Assembly: GCF_021601385.1 (NCBI RefSeq)
Contig: NZ_BQHO01000006.1
Location: 1 to 64,000 of the forward strand
Direction of reading: 5' to 3'
Length of the DNA stretch: 64,000 nt
From: Pseudomonas parasichuanensis
GTDB lineage: Bacteria > Pseudomonadota > Gammaproteobacteria > Pseudomonadales > Pseudomonadaceae
Part shown: positions 43,608-53,104 of the stretch, piece after piece
Numbering within the stretch: position 1 is the first letter of the stretch
Layout of the letters: each line of letters begins with the position of its first letter
The notes under the pieces: model-generated
Told to the model about the DNA's origin: nothing
Database searches by the model: none
What the model saw: the letters and a program-made list of their open reading frames with translations, nothing else
Translations under genes and position numbers: made by a program

Positions 43608-44195
43608 ATGCCTGTACGTTCCGTTTGTGTGTTCTGTGGCGCCAGTATCGGCGCCAACCCCGCCTACCGTGAAGCGGCCATCGCCCTGGGCCAGGCCATC
43701 GCCCGCCGGGGCCTGACGCTGGTCTATGGCGGTGGCGCGGTGGGCCTGATGGGCACCGTCGCCGACGCCGCCCTGGCCGCGGGTGGTGAAGTGGTCGGGA
43801 TCATCCCCGAAAGCCTGATGAACGCCGAAATCGGCCATAAGGGCCTGACCCGCCTGGAAGTGGTGGACGGCATGCACGCGCGCAAGGCGCGCATGGCTGA
43901 GCTGAGCGATGCCTTCATCGCCCTGCCGGGCGGGCTGGGGACGCTGGAGGAGCTGTTCGAGGTGTGGACCTGGGGGCAGCTGGGTTATCACGCCAAGCCG
44001 CTGGGCTTGCTCGACGTGAATGGCTTCTATGAAAAGCTGGGCGGGTTCCTCGACCATATCGTCGAGGAAGGCTTCGTACGGCCACAGCACCGGGCGATGC
44101 TGTTGCTGGGGCAGCAGCCGGATGAGCTGCTGGAGGGGATGGACCGGTTTGAATCACCCGTGTTGCCGAAGTGGGTCGACAAAAAGCCGGATTAA
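43608..44195 (+). CDS. LOG-family protein (cytokinin riboside 5'-monophosphate phosphoribohydrolase type)
   Basis: This 195-residue Rossmann protein has CVFCGASIG at the N-terminus, GGGAVGLMG (about 43-51) and the catalytic PGGLGTLEE motif (about 106-114) with the Arg of HARKARM. Members split AMP-type nucleotides into base and ribose 5-phosphate. Bacterial copies are often annotated as TIGR00730 or lysine-decarboxylase-like; the latter name is misleading. GGGAG lies about 9 bases upstream. Confidence 0.88.
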   Translation: MPVRSVCVFCGASIGANPAYREAAIALGQAIARRGLTLVYGGGAVGLMGTVADAALAAGGEVVGIIPESLMNAEIGHKGLTRLEVVDGMHARKARMAELSDAFIALPGGLGTLEELFEVWTWGQLGYHAKPLGLLDVNGFYEKLGGFLDHIVEEGFVRPQHRAMLLLGQQPDELLEGMDRFESPVLPKWVDKKPD

Positions 44196-44200
44196 TCGAA

Positions 44201-44310
44201 AAGGGGCTGCGCTGCAGCCCATCGCCGGCAAGCCGGCTCCCACAGGTGCTGCACATGCCTTGCCCTTGTGGGAGCCGGCTTGCCGGCGATGGGCCGCAAC
44301 GCGGCCCCTT
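44201..44310. repeat. Hairpins and REP pair between LOG and ygiQ genes
   Basis: GGGGCTGC/GCAGCCC (44202-44220), an opposed REP pair with GCCGGCAAGCCGGCTCCCACAGG type arms, and a GGGCCGC-GCGGCCC end. Between convergent genes. Confidence 0.85.
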
Positions 44311-44316
44311 CTACGA

Positions 44317-46617
<2,301 letters not shown>

Positions 46618-46853
46618 GTCAGTGACCGGTTCTGGTGTACAGGGAAATCGCGGGCGCGGAATATAGCACAAATTTTGACCAAATCCGACGGTGGTGGTCG
46701 GAAACCTTGCTGTGATTCTTCACGACTTCACAAGCCTTACCCTTTAGGCAAATACCTACGAACGCTCTTGCACCATGCCCACATCCACAGCATTGAGCCC
46801 GCCAGTTACGCAATGCTAGAAATCGGCCTCTCCAGCCCGCCGAGTAGAACTTC
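46618..46853. other. Gap before the ABC exporter (236 bp)
   Basis: AT-richer than the flanks; no ORF, terminator or repeat recognised. It should hold the promoters of ygiQ (minus) and the exporter (plus). Confidence 0.5.
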
Positions 46854-48461
46854 ATGCCTACGTACAAGGACGCTAGCGTGGCCATGGCGGCAACACTTGC
46901 CCTGAAAGTCGCCACCCTGGTCCCGGCATTGATCCTCGCCGACATCATCGATGATCTCTCTAGAGGAGGATCCTCTGCGGCCGTCATCAATCTGCTTGTG
47001 GCATTTCTATGCCTGGTCGGCTTGCAGTCACTGCTTACCCCCTTGCAGGCCTGGTGCCTGGCACGACTTTGCCAAGAGCAGGTCAGGCAAATGTCAGCCA
47101 GATGGTGCCGAACATTGCTCGACAAGCGTTTCGAGGCATATGGCCAGTTGCATGGCGGCACTCTGGTAAAGGTTCTGGACAGAGGCATAACCGCACAAGA
47201 GCGCTGGTTCGGCTTTTTGATTGGCTCGGCGTGGCCGGTGCTGGCAGAAGCACTGGTACTGACCGGCCTGTTTCTGTATCTGGGCGCCGCGAGCGTGCTT
47301 CTTGGCTTGGCGCCCTTGAGTCTGGCCTACCTGTGGTTAAACAATCGCATGGTGCGCTGGCGGCGCCCGCACATCGAAACCGTGAATGAGCGCGAGGATG
47401 AACTGGCCGAGCAGTGGGTGGATACGTTTGCCACTGCGGCAACGGTCAAGCTTGAGCGTGCTGAAGAGGCCGCGATGCAACCAGTACTCCAAACGCTCAG
47501 CGGGTACGCCGACGCGGCAGTGCGGGTGGCGACCTCTGGCGGCTGGCTGCTCGGCTTACGTATCGCGTTCATTGGCCTGGGCAGCGGAGGGTTGCTTGCG
47601 TGGGGAACCTATGACCAGACACACACGACCCCATCACTGAGCCTCGGGGAACTGGTGGCGTTATTCACACTGGTGAGCGGACTGCTGGCGGGCGTCGCGC
47701 AACTGGCAGAGGGCTGGCGCATGCTCGATCAATATCGTCTGGACAAGCGCAAGCTGGAACATTGGTTAAGCCTACCGAAGTTCGGGGCGACCGAGTCTGC
47801 AACACAGCCCGACATGAATGAGCAATGCGGCTTGTTGCTGACCCCCTGCACATTGCACGAACACGCAGAAGTACGATTGCAATTGGAAAATCCGCTGTTA
47901 ATCCGCAAAGGTGAACGGGTTGCACTGGCTGGCGCGAGCGGCTCTGGCAAATCGACGCTTCTTCAGGCGTTGGCCGGCACGCTTGGCCCCATACGCCAGC
48001 ACTTGCAACTGGATGGCAGATGCCTGGCTCAGTTCGAAGCCTCCGAACAGTTCACCCGCTTGCGCCTCTGCCCGCAGGGCCCTCGCTTCATTCCGGGCCA
48101 ATTGCCACGATCGGTACTGTTCGATCATGCCCATGATCGCGGCCAGGTAGAGTGCTGGCTGGAAGCTCTCGATCTGCGCGATGGCTGGTACGAGCGTGAG
48201 CTGGATAGCCGAGGTGAGAGTATTTCCGGGGGCGAGGCTCGGCGACTGACACTGTTGCGCGTGCTCAATCGCCCCGGCGACTACAACCTGTTCGACGAGC
48301 CCACCAGCGGCTTGGATGATGACTTGGCAAGACGCACTTGGGACCTGTTGTTCGAGTCGCTTGCCGGTCGCGGGCTTATTTGCGTCACCCATGATCAGGA
48401 GGCGCTTCAGCGTTTCGACCGGGTGATTTGGTTGAGGGACGGCAAGATCGTCGAACAGTAG
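46854..48461 (+). CDS. Orphan ABC exporter, fused membrane and ATPase domains
   Basis: This 535-residue half-transporter has a six-helix exporter domain (about 1-300; helices at 10-32, 44-62, 120-150, 225-250, 265-285). The ATPase follows with Walker A GASGSGKST (about 361-369), signature ISGGEARR and Walker B NLFDEPTSGLDDD, plus the switch CVTHD. It is smaller and lower in GC than its neighbours, has no partner gene, and lies between ygiQ and dnaB, which are conserved housekeeping neighbours. It would act as a homodimer; cargo is unknown. Related to the CydDC/peptide exporter class. Function beyond export is not inferred. Confidence 0.82.
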   Translation: MPTYKDASVAMAATLALKVATLVPALILADIIDDLSRGGSSAAVINLLVAFLCLVGLQSLLTPLQAWCLARLCQEQVRQMSARWCRTLLDKRFEAYGQLHGGTLVKVLDRGITAQERWFGFLIGSAWPVLAEALVLTGLFLYLGAASVLLGLAPLSLAYLWLNNRMVRWRRPHIETVNEREDELAEQWVDTFATAATVKLERAEEAAMQPVLQTLSGYADAAVRVATSGGWLLGLRIAFIGLGSGGLLAWGTYDQTHTTPSLSLGELVALFTLVSGLLAGVAQLAEGWRMLDQYRLDKRKLEHWLSLPKFGATESATQPDMNEQCGLLLTPCTLHEHAEVRLQLENPLLIRKGERVALAGASGSGKSTLLQALAGTLGPIRQHLQLDGRCLAQFEASEQFTRLRLCPQGPRFIPGQLPRSVLFDHAHDRGQVECWLEALDLRDGWYERELDSRGESISGGEARRLTLLRVLNRPGDYNLFDEPTSGLDDDLARRTWDLLFESLAGRGLICVTHDQEALQRFDRVIWLRDGKIVEQ

Positions 48462-48496
48462 CCGAGGCATCGCTTTGTAGAGGCCGGACCGGCGTC

Positions 48497-48540
48497 TTCA
48501 CCGGCAAGCCGGCCCCCACAATGACCGTACCGCCGGTGAA
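48497..48540. repeat. Degenerate REP hairpin between exporter and dnaB
   Basis: TTCACCGGC ... GCCGGTGAA with REP-like CCGGCAAGCCGGCCCCCACA inside. Convergent gene ends. Confidence 0.6.
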
Positions 48541-48552
48541 GGGGCGAGCCAG

Positions 48553-49950
48553 TTACTCGTCGTCGTCGAAGTTGTACATGCCCGGCGCGAGGTTCTCGAA
48601 GCGGGTGTACTTGCCGATGAACGCCAGGCGGATGAAGCCGATGGGGCCGTTACGCTGTTTACCGATGATGATCTCGGCCACGCCCTTGTGCTCGGTCTCG
48701 GGGTGATACACCTCGTCGCGGTAGACGAACATGATCACGTCGGCGTCCTGCTCGATTGCACCGGATTCACGCAGGTCGGAGTTGACCGGGCGCTTGTTGG
48801 GGCGCTGTTCCAGGGAGCGGTTGAGCTGCGACAGGGCGATCACCGGGCAGTTGAATTCCTTGGCCAGGGCTTTCAACGAGCGGGAGATCTCGGAGATCTC
48901 GTTGGTACGGTTGTCACCGGCAGAGCCCGGGATCTGCATCAGCTGCAGGTAGTCGACCATGATCATGGCGATCTCGCCGTGCTCACGGGCCAGGCGGCGG
49001 GTACGGGCACGCATTTCCGAGGGGCTGATGCCGGCGGTATCGTCGATGAACAGCTTGCGGTCGTTGAGCAGGTTGACCGCGGACGTGAGGCGCGGCCAGT
49101 CGTCGTCGTCCAGCTGGCCGGAACGCACCTTGGTCTGGTCGATGCGGCCGAGGGACGAGAGCATACGCATGATCAGCGATTCACCTGGCATCTCGAGGGA
49201 GAACACCAGCACCACCTTGTCGCTGCGCAGTACGGCGTTCTCCACCAGGTTCATGGCGAAGGTGGTCTTGCCCATCGACGGACGGCCGGCAACGATGATC
49301 AGGTCGGCAGCCTGCAGGCCGCTGGTCTTCTCGTCGAGGTCGGTATAACCGGTGGAGACACCGGTGATGTCGCTGTCGGAGTTGAACAGCGTGTCGATGC
49401 GGTCGATGGCCTTGGTCAACAGCTCGTTGACGCCCACCGGGCCGCCGGTCTTCGGCCGCGCTTCGGCGATCTGGAAGATCTGCCGCTCGGCGTCATCGAG
49501 GATCTCTTCGGCGTTGCGCCCCTGGGGGTTGAAGGCGTTGTCGGCGATGTCGGTACTGATGCTGATCAGCTGGCGCAGCGTGGCCCGCTCGCGAATGATC
49601 GCGGCGTAGGCCTTGATGTTGGCCACCGACGGGGTGTTCTTGGCCAGCTCGGCCAGATAGGCCAGGCCGCCGACCTGGGTGGAAACACCTTCCTTGTCCA
49701 GCTGCTCGTGCAGGGTCACCACGTCGAACGGGTGGTTGGCGTCGACCAGCTTGTGGATGGCGCGGAAGATCAGGCGGTGGTCATGCCGATAGAAATCGCC
49801 ATCCGACACCTGGTCCAGCACCTTCTCCCAGGCGTTGTTGTCCAGCATCAGGCCACCGAGCACGGCCTGTTCGGCCTCGATGGAATGCGGCGGCACCTTC
49901 AGGGCAGCGGTTTGCAGGTCGAGCTGTTCGGGATGGGTAATCTCGTTCAT
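48553..49950 (-). CDS. dnaB: Replicative DNA helicase DnaB
   Basis: This 465-residue helicase has an N-terminal primase-interaction domain (1-110), a linker and a RecA-like helicase domain. Walker A is GRPSMGKTTFAMN (about 218-230) and Walker B lies at MIMVDYLQLM. The C-terminus carries RSLKALAKEFNCPVIALSQLNR (cited as LSQLNR). The start MNEITHPEQL at 49950 is chosen because earlier in-frame codons extend into an A-rich region. Ring hexamer at the replication fork. Lies downstream of rplI, behind a terminator. Confidence 0.96.
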   Translation of the reverse strand: MNEITHPEQLDLQTAALKVPPHSIEAEQAVLGGLMLDNNAWEKVLDQVSDGDFYRHDHRLIFRAIHKLVDANHPFDVVTLHEQLDKEGVSTQVGGLAYLAELAKNTPSVANIKAYAAIIRERATLRQLISISTDIADNAFNPQGRNAEEILDDAERQIFQIAEARPKTGGPVGVNELLTKAIDRIDTLFNSDSDITGVSTGYTDLDEKTSGLQAADLIIVAGRPSMGKTTFAMNLVENAVLRSDKVVLVFSLEMPGESLIMRMLSSLGRIDQTKVRSGQLDDDDWPRLTSAVNLLNDRKLFIDDTAGISPSEMRARTRRLAREHGEIAMIMVDYLQLMQIPGSAGDNRTNEISEISRSLKALAKEFNCPVIALSQLNRSLEQRPNKRPVNSDLRESGAIEQDADVIMFVYRDEVYHPETEHKGVAEIIIGKQRNGPIGFIRLAFIGKYTRFENLAPGMYNFDDDE

Positions 49951-49974
49951 GGCCACGAAAGAATTCTGGTAGAT

Positions 49975-50018
49975 GAAAAAGACAAAGGGCACGGCCTGCA
50001 AGAAACAGGACCGTGCCC
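49975..50018 (-). terminator. Rho-independent terminator between rplI and dnaB
   Basis: On the minus strand GGGCACGG / CCGTGCCC (50018-50011 with 49994-49987) with an inner CTG/CAG pair, followed by TTTGTCTTTTTC. dnaB would need its own promoter or read-through. Confidence 0.75.
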
Positions 50019-50062
50019 GATGTTAACCGCCTGACCCGCGAGGGACCAGCCGATTGCGCAGC

Positions 50063-50509
50063 TTAGGCAGCTACGACGACCACACGTACGGTGGCTTCAA
50101 CGTCGCTGTGCAGGTGCACGGCTACGTCGTATTCGCCAACCTGACGGATGGTGCCGTTCGGCAGACGAACTTCAGCCTTGGCCACTTCAACGCCGGAGGC
50201 GGTCAGGGCGTCAGCGATGTCGTGGGTGCCGATCGAACCGAACAGCTTGCCTTCGTCGCCAGCGGTGGCAGTGATGGTCACTTCCAGCTCGGCCAGTTGG
50301 GCAGCGCGGCTTTCAGCCGATGCTTTCTTGTCTGCTGCGGCTTTTTCCAGCTCAGCGCGGCGCTCTTCGAACGCGGCCAGGTTGGCGGCGTTGGCAACGG
50401 TGGCCTTGCCGAACGGCAGCAGGAAGTTACGGCCGTAACCGGCCTTAACGTTTACTTTGTCGCCCAGGTTGCCCAGGTTGGCGACTTTTTCCAGCAGGAT
50501 CAGTTCCAT
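50063..50509 (-). CDS. rplI: 50S ribosomal protein L9
   Basis: This 148-residue protein has the N-terminal [19 protein letters not shown] domain, a long connecting helix (45-75) and a C-terminal RNA-binding domain. Standard L9 length. Part of the rpsF-rpsR-DUF2232-rplI operon. Confidence 0.97.
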
Positions 50510-50529
50510 TTGGTAAAACCTCTTAACTT

Positions 50530-51396
50530 TTAACCTTCACCGTTCGCGGAATCGTCACCCTGCGAAGGGGACTTGCGACCGCGAAAATCAATCAGGCTGT
50601 CGACAATGGCCAAAACCACGAGCAACGGATACATCAGCTGCATGAGCAGCGGCAGCGTCACGTACATCCCCACCAGCCAGAACCCGGCCAGTCGCCCCTG
50701 CGCCACCAACCCATGAATCAGGGCGATGCCAGCCAGAAGCAGTACCAGGCTGGAAGCTGATGCCAGCACGATGAACTGCGACCCGATAAACGGACCCAGC
50801 GCCATCAGCGACACCAGTGCCAGCATGGGCACCAGCGGCAGCCTCAGTTCGCGAAACTCGCGCCCGAAACCACCGGGGTTGTACAACGCAGCCTGCCAAT
50901 AGCGCGCCAGCATCAAAGCCAGCAGGCTGAACAGCTGCAGCATTACCGCACTGGAAGCGACCAGCAAAGGGCCGATCAGCTCACCAGGTAGTACCGGTTT
51001 GCCTTCGAACTGTGGCAGGGCTTTTTCAAGCGCCTTGGCCAACACCTCGAAGGTGTCGCGCAGCACCGCATCCAGGATCAGGCTGTACAGCAAGCCTAAT
51101 ACGACACTGGACAACAATACCCGGGTCCAGGAATGCCCGGCACGCAACAGCGCAGCCAGGCCCAGCGTTCCCAAAAACACCAGCAAGGTGCTGGGTTCGC
51201 CGAAGTACCACATGACCACCGCTGGCAACAGGCCCCAGGCGATGACCGATGAAGCATCCTTGAAACCGCGCCGCAGGAACACCAGGCTCCCGGCGGCGGC
51301 ACTCAACCAGAACAGCAGCGGCAGTACCGCACTGATGACCACCACGAAGGTGGCCTGCACACGACCGCGCATGATGAAACTTGCCAACGCTCGCAT
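50530..51396 (-). CDS. DUF2232 membrane protein of the rpsF operon
   Basis: This 288-residue protein has about seven to eight hydrophobic helices, and begins [20 protein letters not shown]. Small Pseudomonas YybS/DUF2232-like proteins sit between rpsR and rplI; function unknown. The conserved position suggests a role tied to the ribosomal operon, but no activity is documented. Ends in a charged, Ser-rich tail ([16 protein letters not shown]). Confidence 0.85.
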
Positions 51397-51431
51397 GCTT
51401 ATCCCTTGCTACTTAAGTCGACGACCCGGTC

Positions 51432-51662
51432 TCAGCGGCCGTGGCTGTCGGTGTAGGGCAGCAGGGCCAGGAAGCGGGCGCGCTTGATAGCGGTAGCCAG
51501 CTGACGCTGATAACGAGCTTTGGTACCGGTGATGCGGCTTGGAACGATCTTGCCGGTTTCGGATACGTAAGCTTTCAGGGTGTTGAGATCTTTGAAGTCG
51601 ATCTCTTTCACGTCTTCAGCAGTGAAGCGGCAGAATTTACGACGACGGAAGAAACGTGCCAT
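51432..51662 (-). CDS. rpsR: 30S ribosomal protein S18
   Basis: This 76-residue protein starts [18 protein letters not shown] and ends with LPYTDSHGR, as is typical for S18. It sits after rpsF with a 28-base gap. It binds S6 on the 30S platform. Confidence 0.97.
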   Translation of the reverse strand: MARFFRRRKFCRFTAEDVKEIDFKDLNTLKAYVSETGKIVPSRITGTKARYQRQLATAIKRARFLALLPYTDSHGR

Positions 51663-51690
51663 GTGATTGGCTCCTCAAAAGGTCCGTGGA

Positions 51691-52116
51691 TTACTCGTCA
51701 GCGTTATCGCTGTTGTCGCTGTCATTGCTGTCGTCGCCATCGACGCCATCAGCACTGTCAGGACGTTCGCGACGCTCACGGCGCTCGCTGCGGTTCTCTT
51801 CTGCCTTGAGCATCTCGGACGGGCCGGTAACGGCTTCGTCACGACGGATGACCAGGTTACGGATCACGGCATCGTTGTAGCGGAAGTTGTCTTCCAGCTC
51901 GGCCAGGGCCTTGCCGGTGCACTCAACGTTCAGCATCACGTAGTGAGCCTTGTGAACATTGTTGATTGCGTAGGCCAGTTGACGACGGCCCCAGTCTTCC
52001 AGGCGGTGGATCTTGCCACCATCTTCTTCGATCAGCTTGGTGTAACGCTCAACCATGCCGCCGACTTGCTCGCTCTGATCCGGGTGGACCAGGAAGATGA
52101 TTTCGTAATGACGCAT
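51691..52116 (-). CDS. rpsF: 30S ribosomal protein S6 with acidic tail
   Basis: This 141-residue protein starts [18 protein letters not shown], as expected for S6, and has the [19 protein letters not shown] core. The C-terminal tail from about residue 112 is highly acidic and repetitive ([16 protein letters not shown]), longer than in many bacteria. In E. coli RimK adds Glu residues to the S6 tail. First gene of the operon; leader at 52186. Confidence 0.97.
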   Translation of the reverse strand: MRHYEIIFLVHPDQSEQVGGMVERYTKLIEEDGGKIHRLEDWGRRQLAYAINNVHKAHYVMLNVECTGKALAELEDNFRYNDAVIRNLVIRRDEAVTGPSEMLKAEENRSERRERRERPDSADGVDGDDSNDSDNSDNADE

Positions 52117-52185
52117 GAATGCTCCTTACGGGTTAGTAGTCTGCCAGCGAATCTGGTCAGACAAGGAGTGAATGACACTGTAAGT

Positions 52186-52229
52186 CTTGCCCCGGCGTGT
52201 AGGCGCATGCGCACCGGCCAGCTGGCAAG
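52186..52229 (-). promoter_or_regulatory. Leader hairpin of rpsF (S6:S18 autoregulation candidate)
   Basis: On the minus strand CTTGCC / GGCAAG encloses GGC/GCC, a bulge with CTACACGCCGG, and a tip hairpin GGTGC-GCAT-GCGCC. A stem with an internal CCG-containing loop is the form of the S6:S18-binding leader in many bacteria. Match is by shape and position, not by alignment. Confidence 0.4.
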
Positions 52230-52236
52230 GGGCGCA

Positions 52237-52265
52237 ATTGTAGAGAAGGCCGGGGGGACAAGCAA
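52237..52265 (-). promoter_or_regulatory. Sigma-70 promoter of the rpsF operon
   Basis: On the minus strand TTGCTT (52265-52260), 17-base spacer, TACAAT (52242-52237), predicted start near 52230 just before the leader hairpin. Confidence 0.6.
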
Positions 52266-52271
52266 GGAGGG

Positions 52272-52362
52272 TGAAGCTCCAAGTTACAAGCGGCAAGCTG
52301 CAAGTTGAAAGCAGTGAGACCTCGATTCTGCTTTTCTTACAGCTTGCAACTTGAAGCTCAAG
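52272..52362. repeat. Imperfect inverted repeat after rlmB (AAGCTCCAAGTT type)
   Basis: Left arm from 52273 (AAGCTCCAAGTTACAAGC) pairs with right arm 52342-52358 (GCTTGCAACTTGAAGC) with two mismatches. The unit CAAGCTGCAAGTT recurs inside. A second intergenic repeat family, distinct from REP. It may terminate rlmB. Confidence 0.6.
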
Positions 52363-53104
52363 GCCGAAGGCCGCGCTGCCTCACTGCCTCGAATAGACAT
52401 ACACCGGTCGCGACCGAAACGTTCAGGCTGCTGACGCTGCCGGCCATCGGCAGCTTGACCAGGAAATCGCAGTGCTCGCGGGTCAGGCGACGCATGCCCT
52501 TGCCTTCGGCACCCATGATCATCACCAGTGGACCGGTCAGGTCCTGCTGGTAGATCTCCTGCTCGGCCTCGCCGGCGGTACCGACCACCCACAGCCCGCG
52601 CTGCTGGAGCTTTTCCAGGGTGCGGGCAAGGTTGGTCACGGCCACCAGCGGGATCACTTCGGCGGCGCCGCAGGCGACCTTGCGCACCACGGCGGTCAGG
52701 CTTGCCGACTTGTCCTTGGGGATCACCACCGCGGTAGCGCCCGCGGCATCGGCGGTGCGCAGGCAGGCGCCGAGGTTGTGCGGGTCGGTGACACCGTCGA
52801 GCACCAGGATCAGCGGCGGGGTTTCGGTGCGCTCGAGCAACTCTTCGAGCATCAACTCACCCCACACCTGGCTTGGGCTCACCTCGGCCACTACGCCCTG
52901 GTGCACGCCCTCGACCCAGGCATCGAGCTCACGGCGCTCGGCCTGGCCGACCTGGACGCGGTTTTCCGCGGCCAGGGCCAGCAAGGTCTGCAGGCGCGGT
53001 TCGCTGCGGCCTTCCGACAGCCAGATCTGCTTGACCCGCTTGGGATGGTGCTGCAGCAGCGCCTGGACGGCGTGCACGCCGTAGATTTTTTCCAGCTGAC
53101 TCAT
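52358..53104 (-). CDS. rlmB: 23S rRNA 2'-O-ribose G2251 methyltransferase RlmB
   Basis: This 248-residue SPOUT enzyme has an N-terminal L30e-like domain (1-75), then the knotted MTase with the motifs LVLDGVTDPHNLGACLRTAD, MIMGAEGKGMRRL and LPMAGSVSSLNVSVATG. Overlaps rnr by four bases (ATGA), the usual arrangement. Confidence 0.96.
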   Translation of the reverse strand: MSQLEKIYGVHAVQALLQHHPKRVKQIWLSEGRSEPRLQTLLALAAENRVQVGQAERRELDAWVEGVHQGVVAEVSPSQVWGELMLEELLERTETPPLILVLDGVTDPHNLGACLRTADAAGATAVVIPKDKSASLTAVVRKVACGAAEVIPLVAVTNLARTLEKLQQRGLWVVGTAGEAEQEIYQQDLTGPLVMIMGAEGKGMRRLTREHCDFLVKLPMAGSVSSLNVSVATGVCLFEAVRQRGLRP

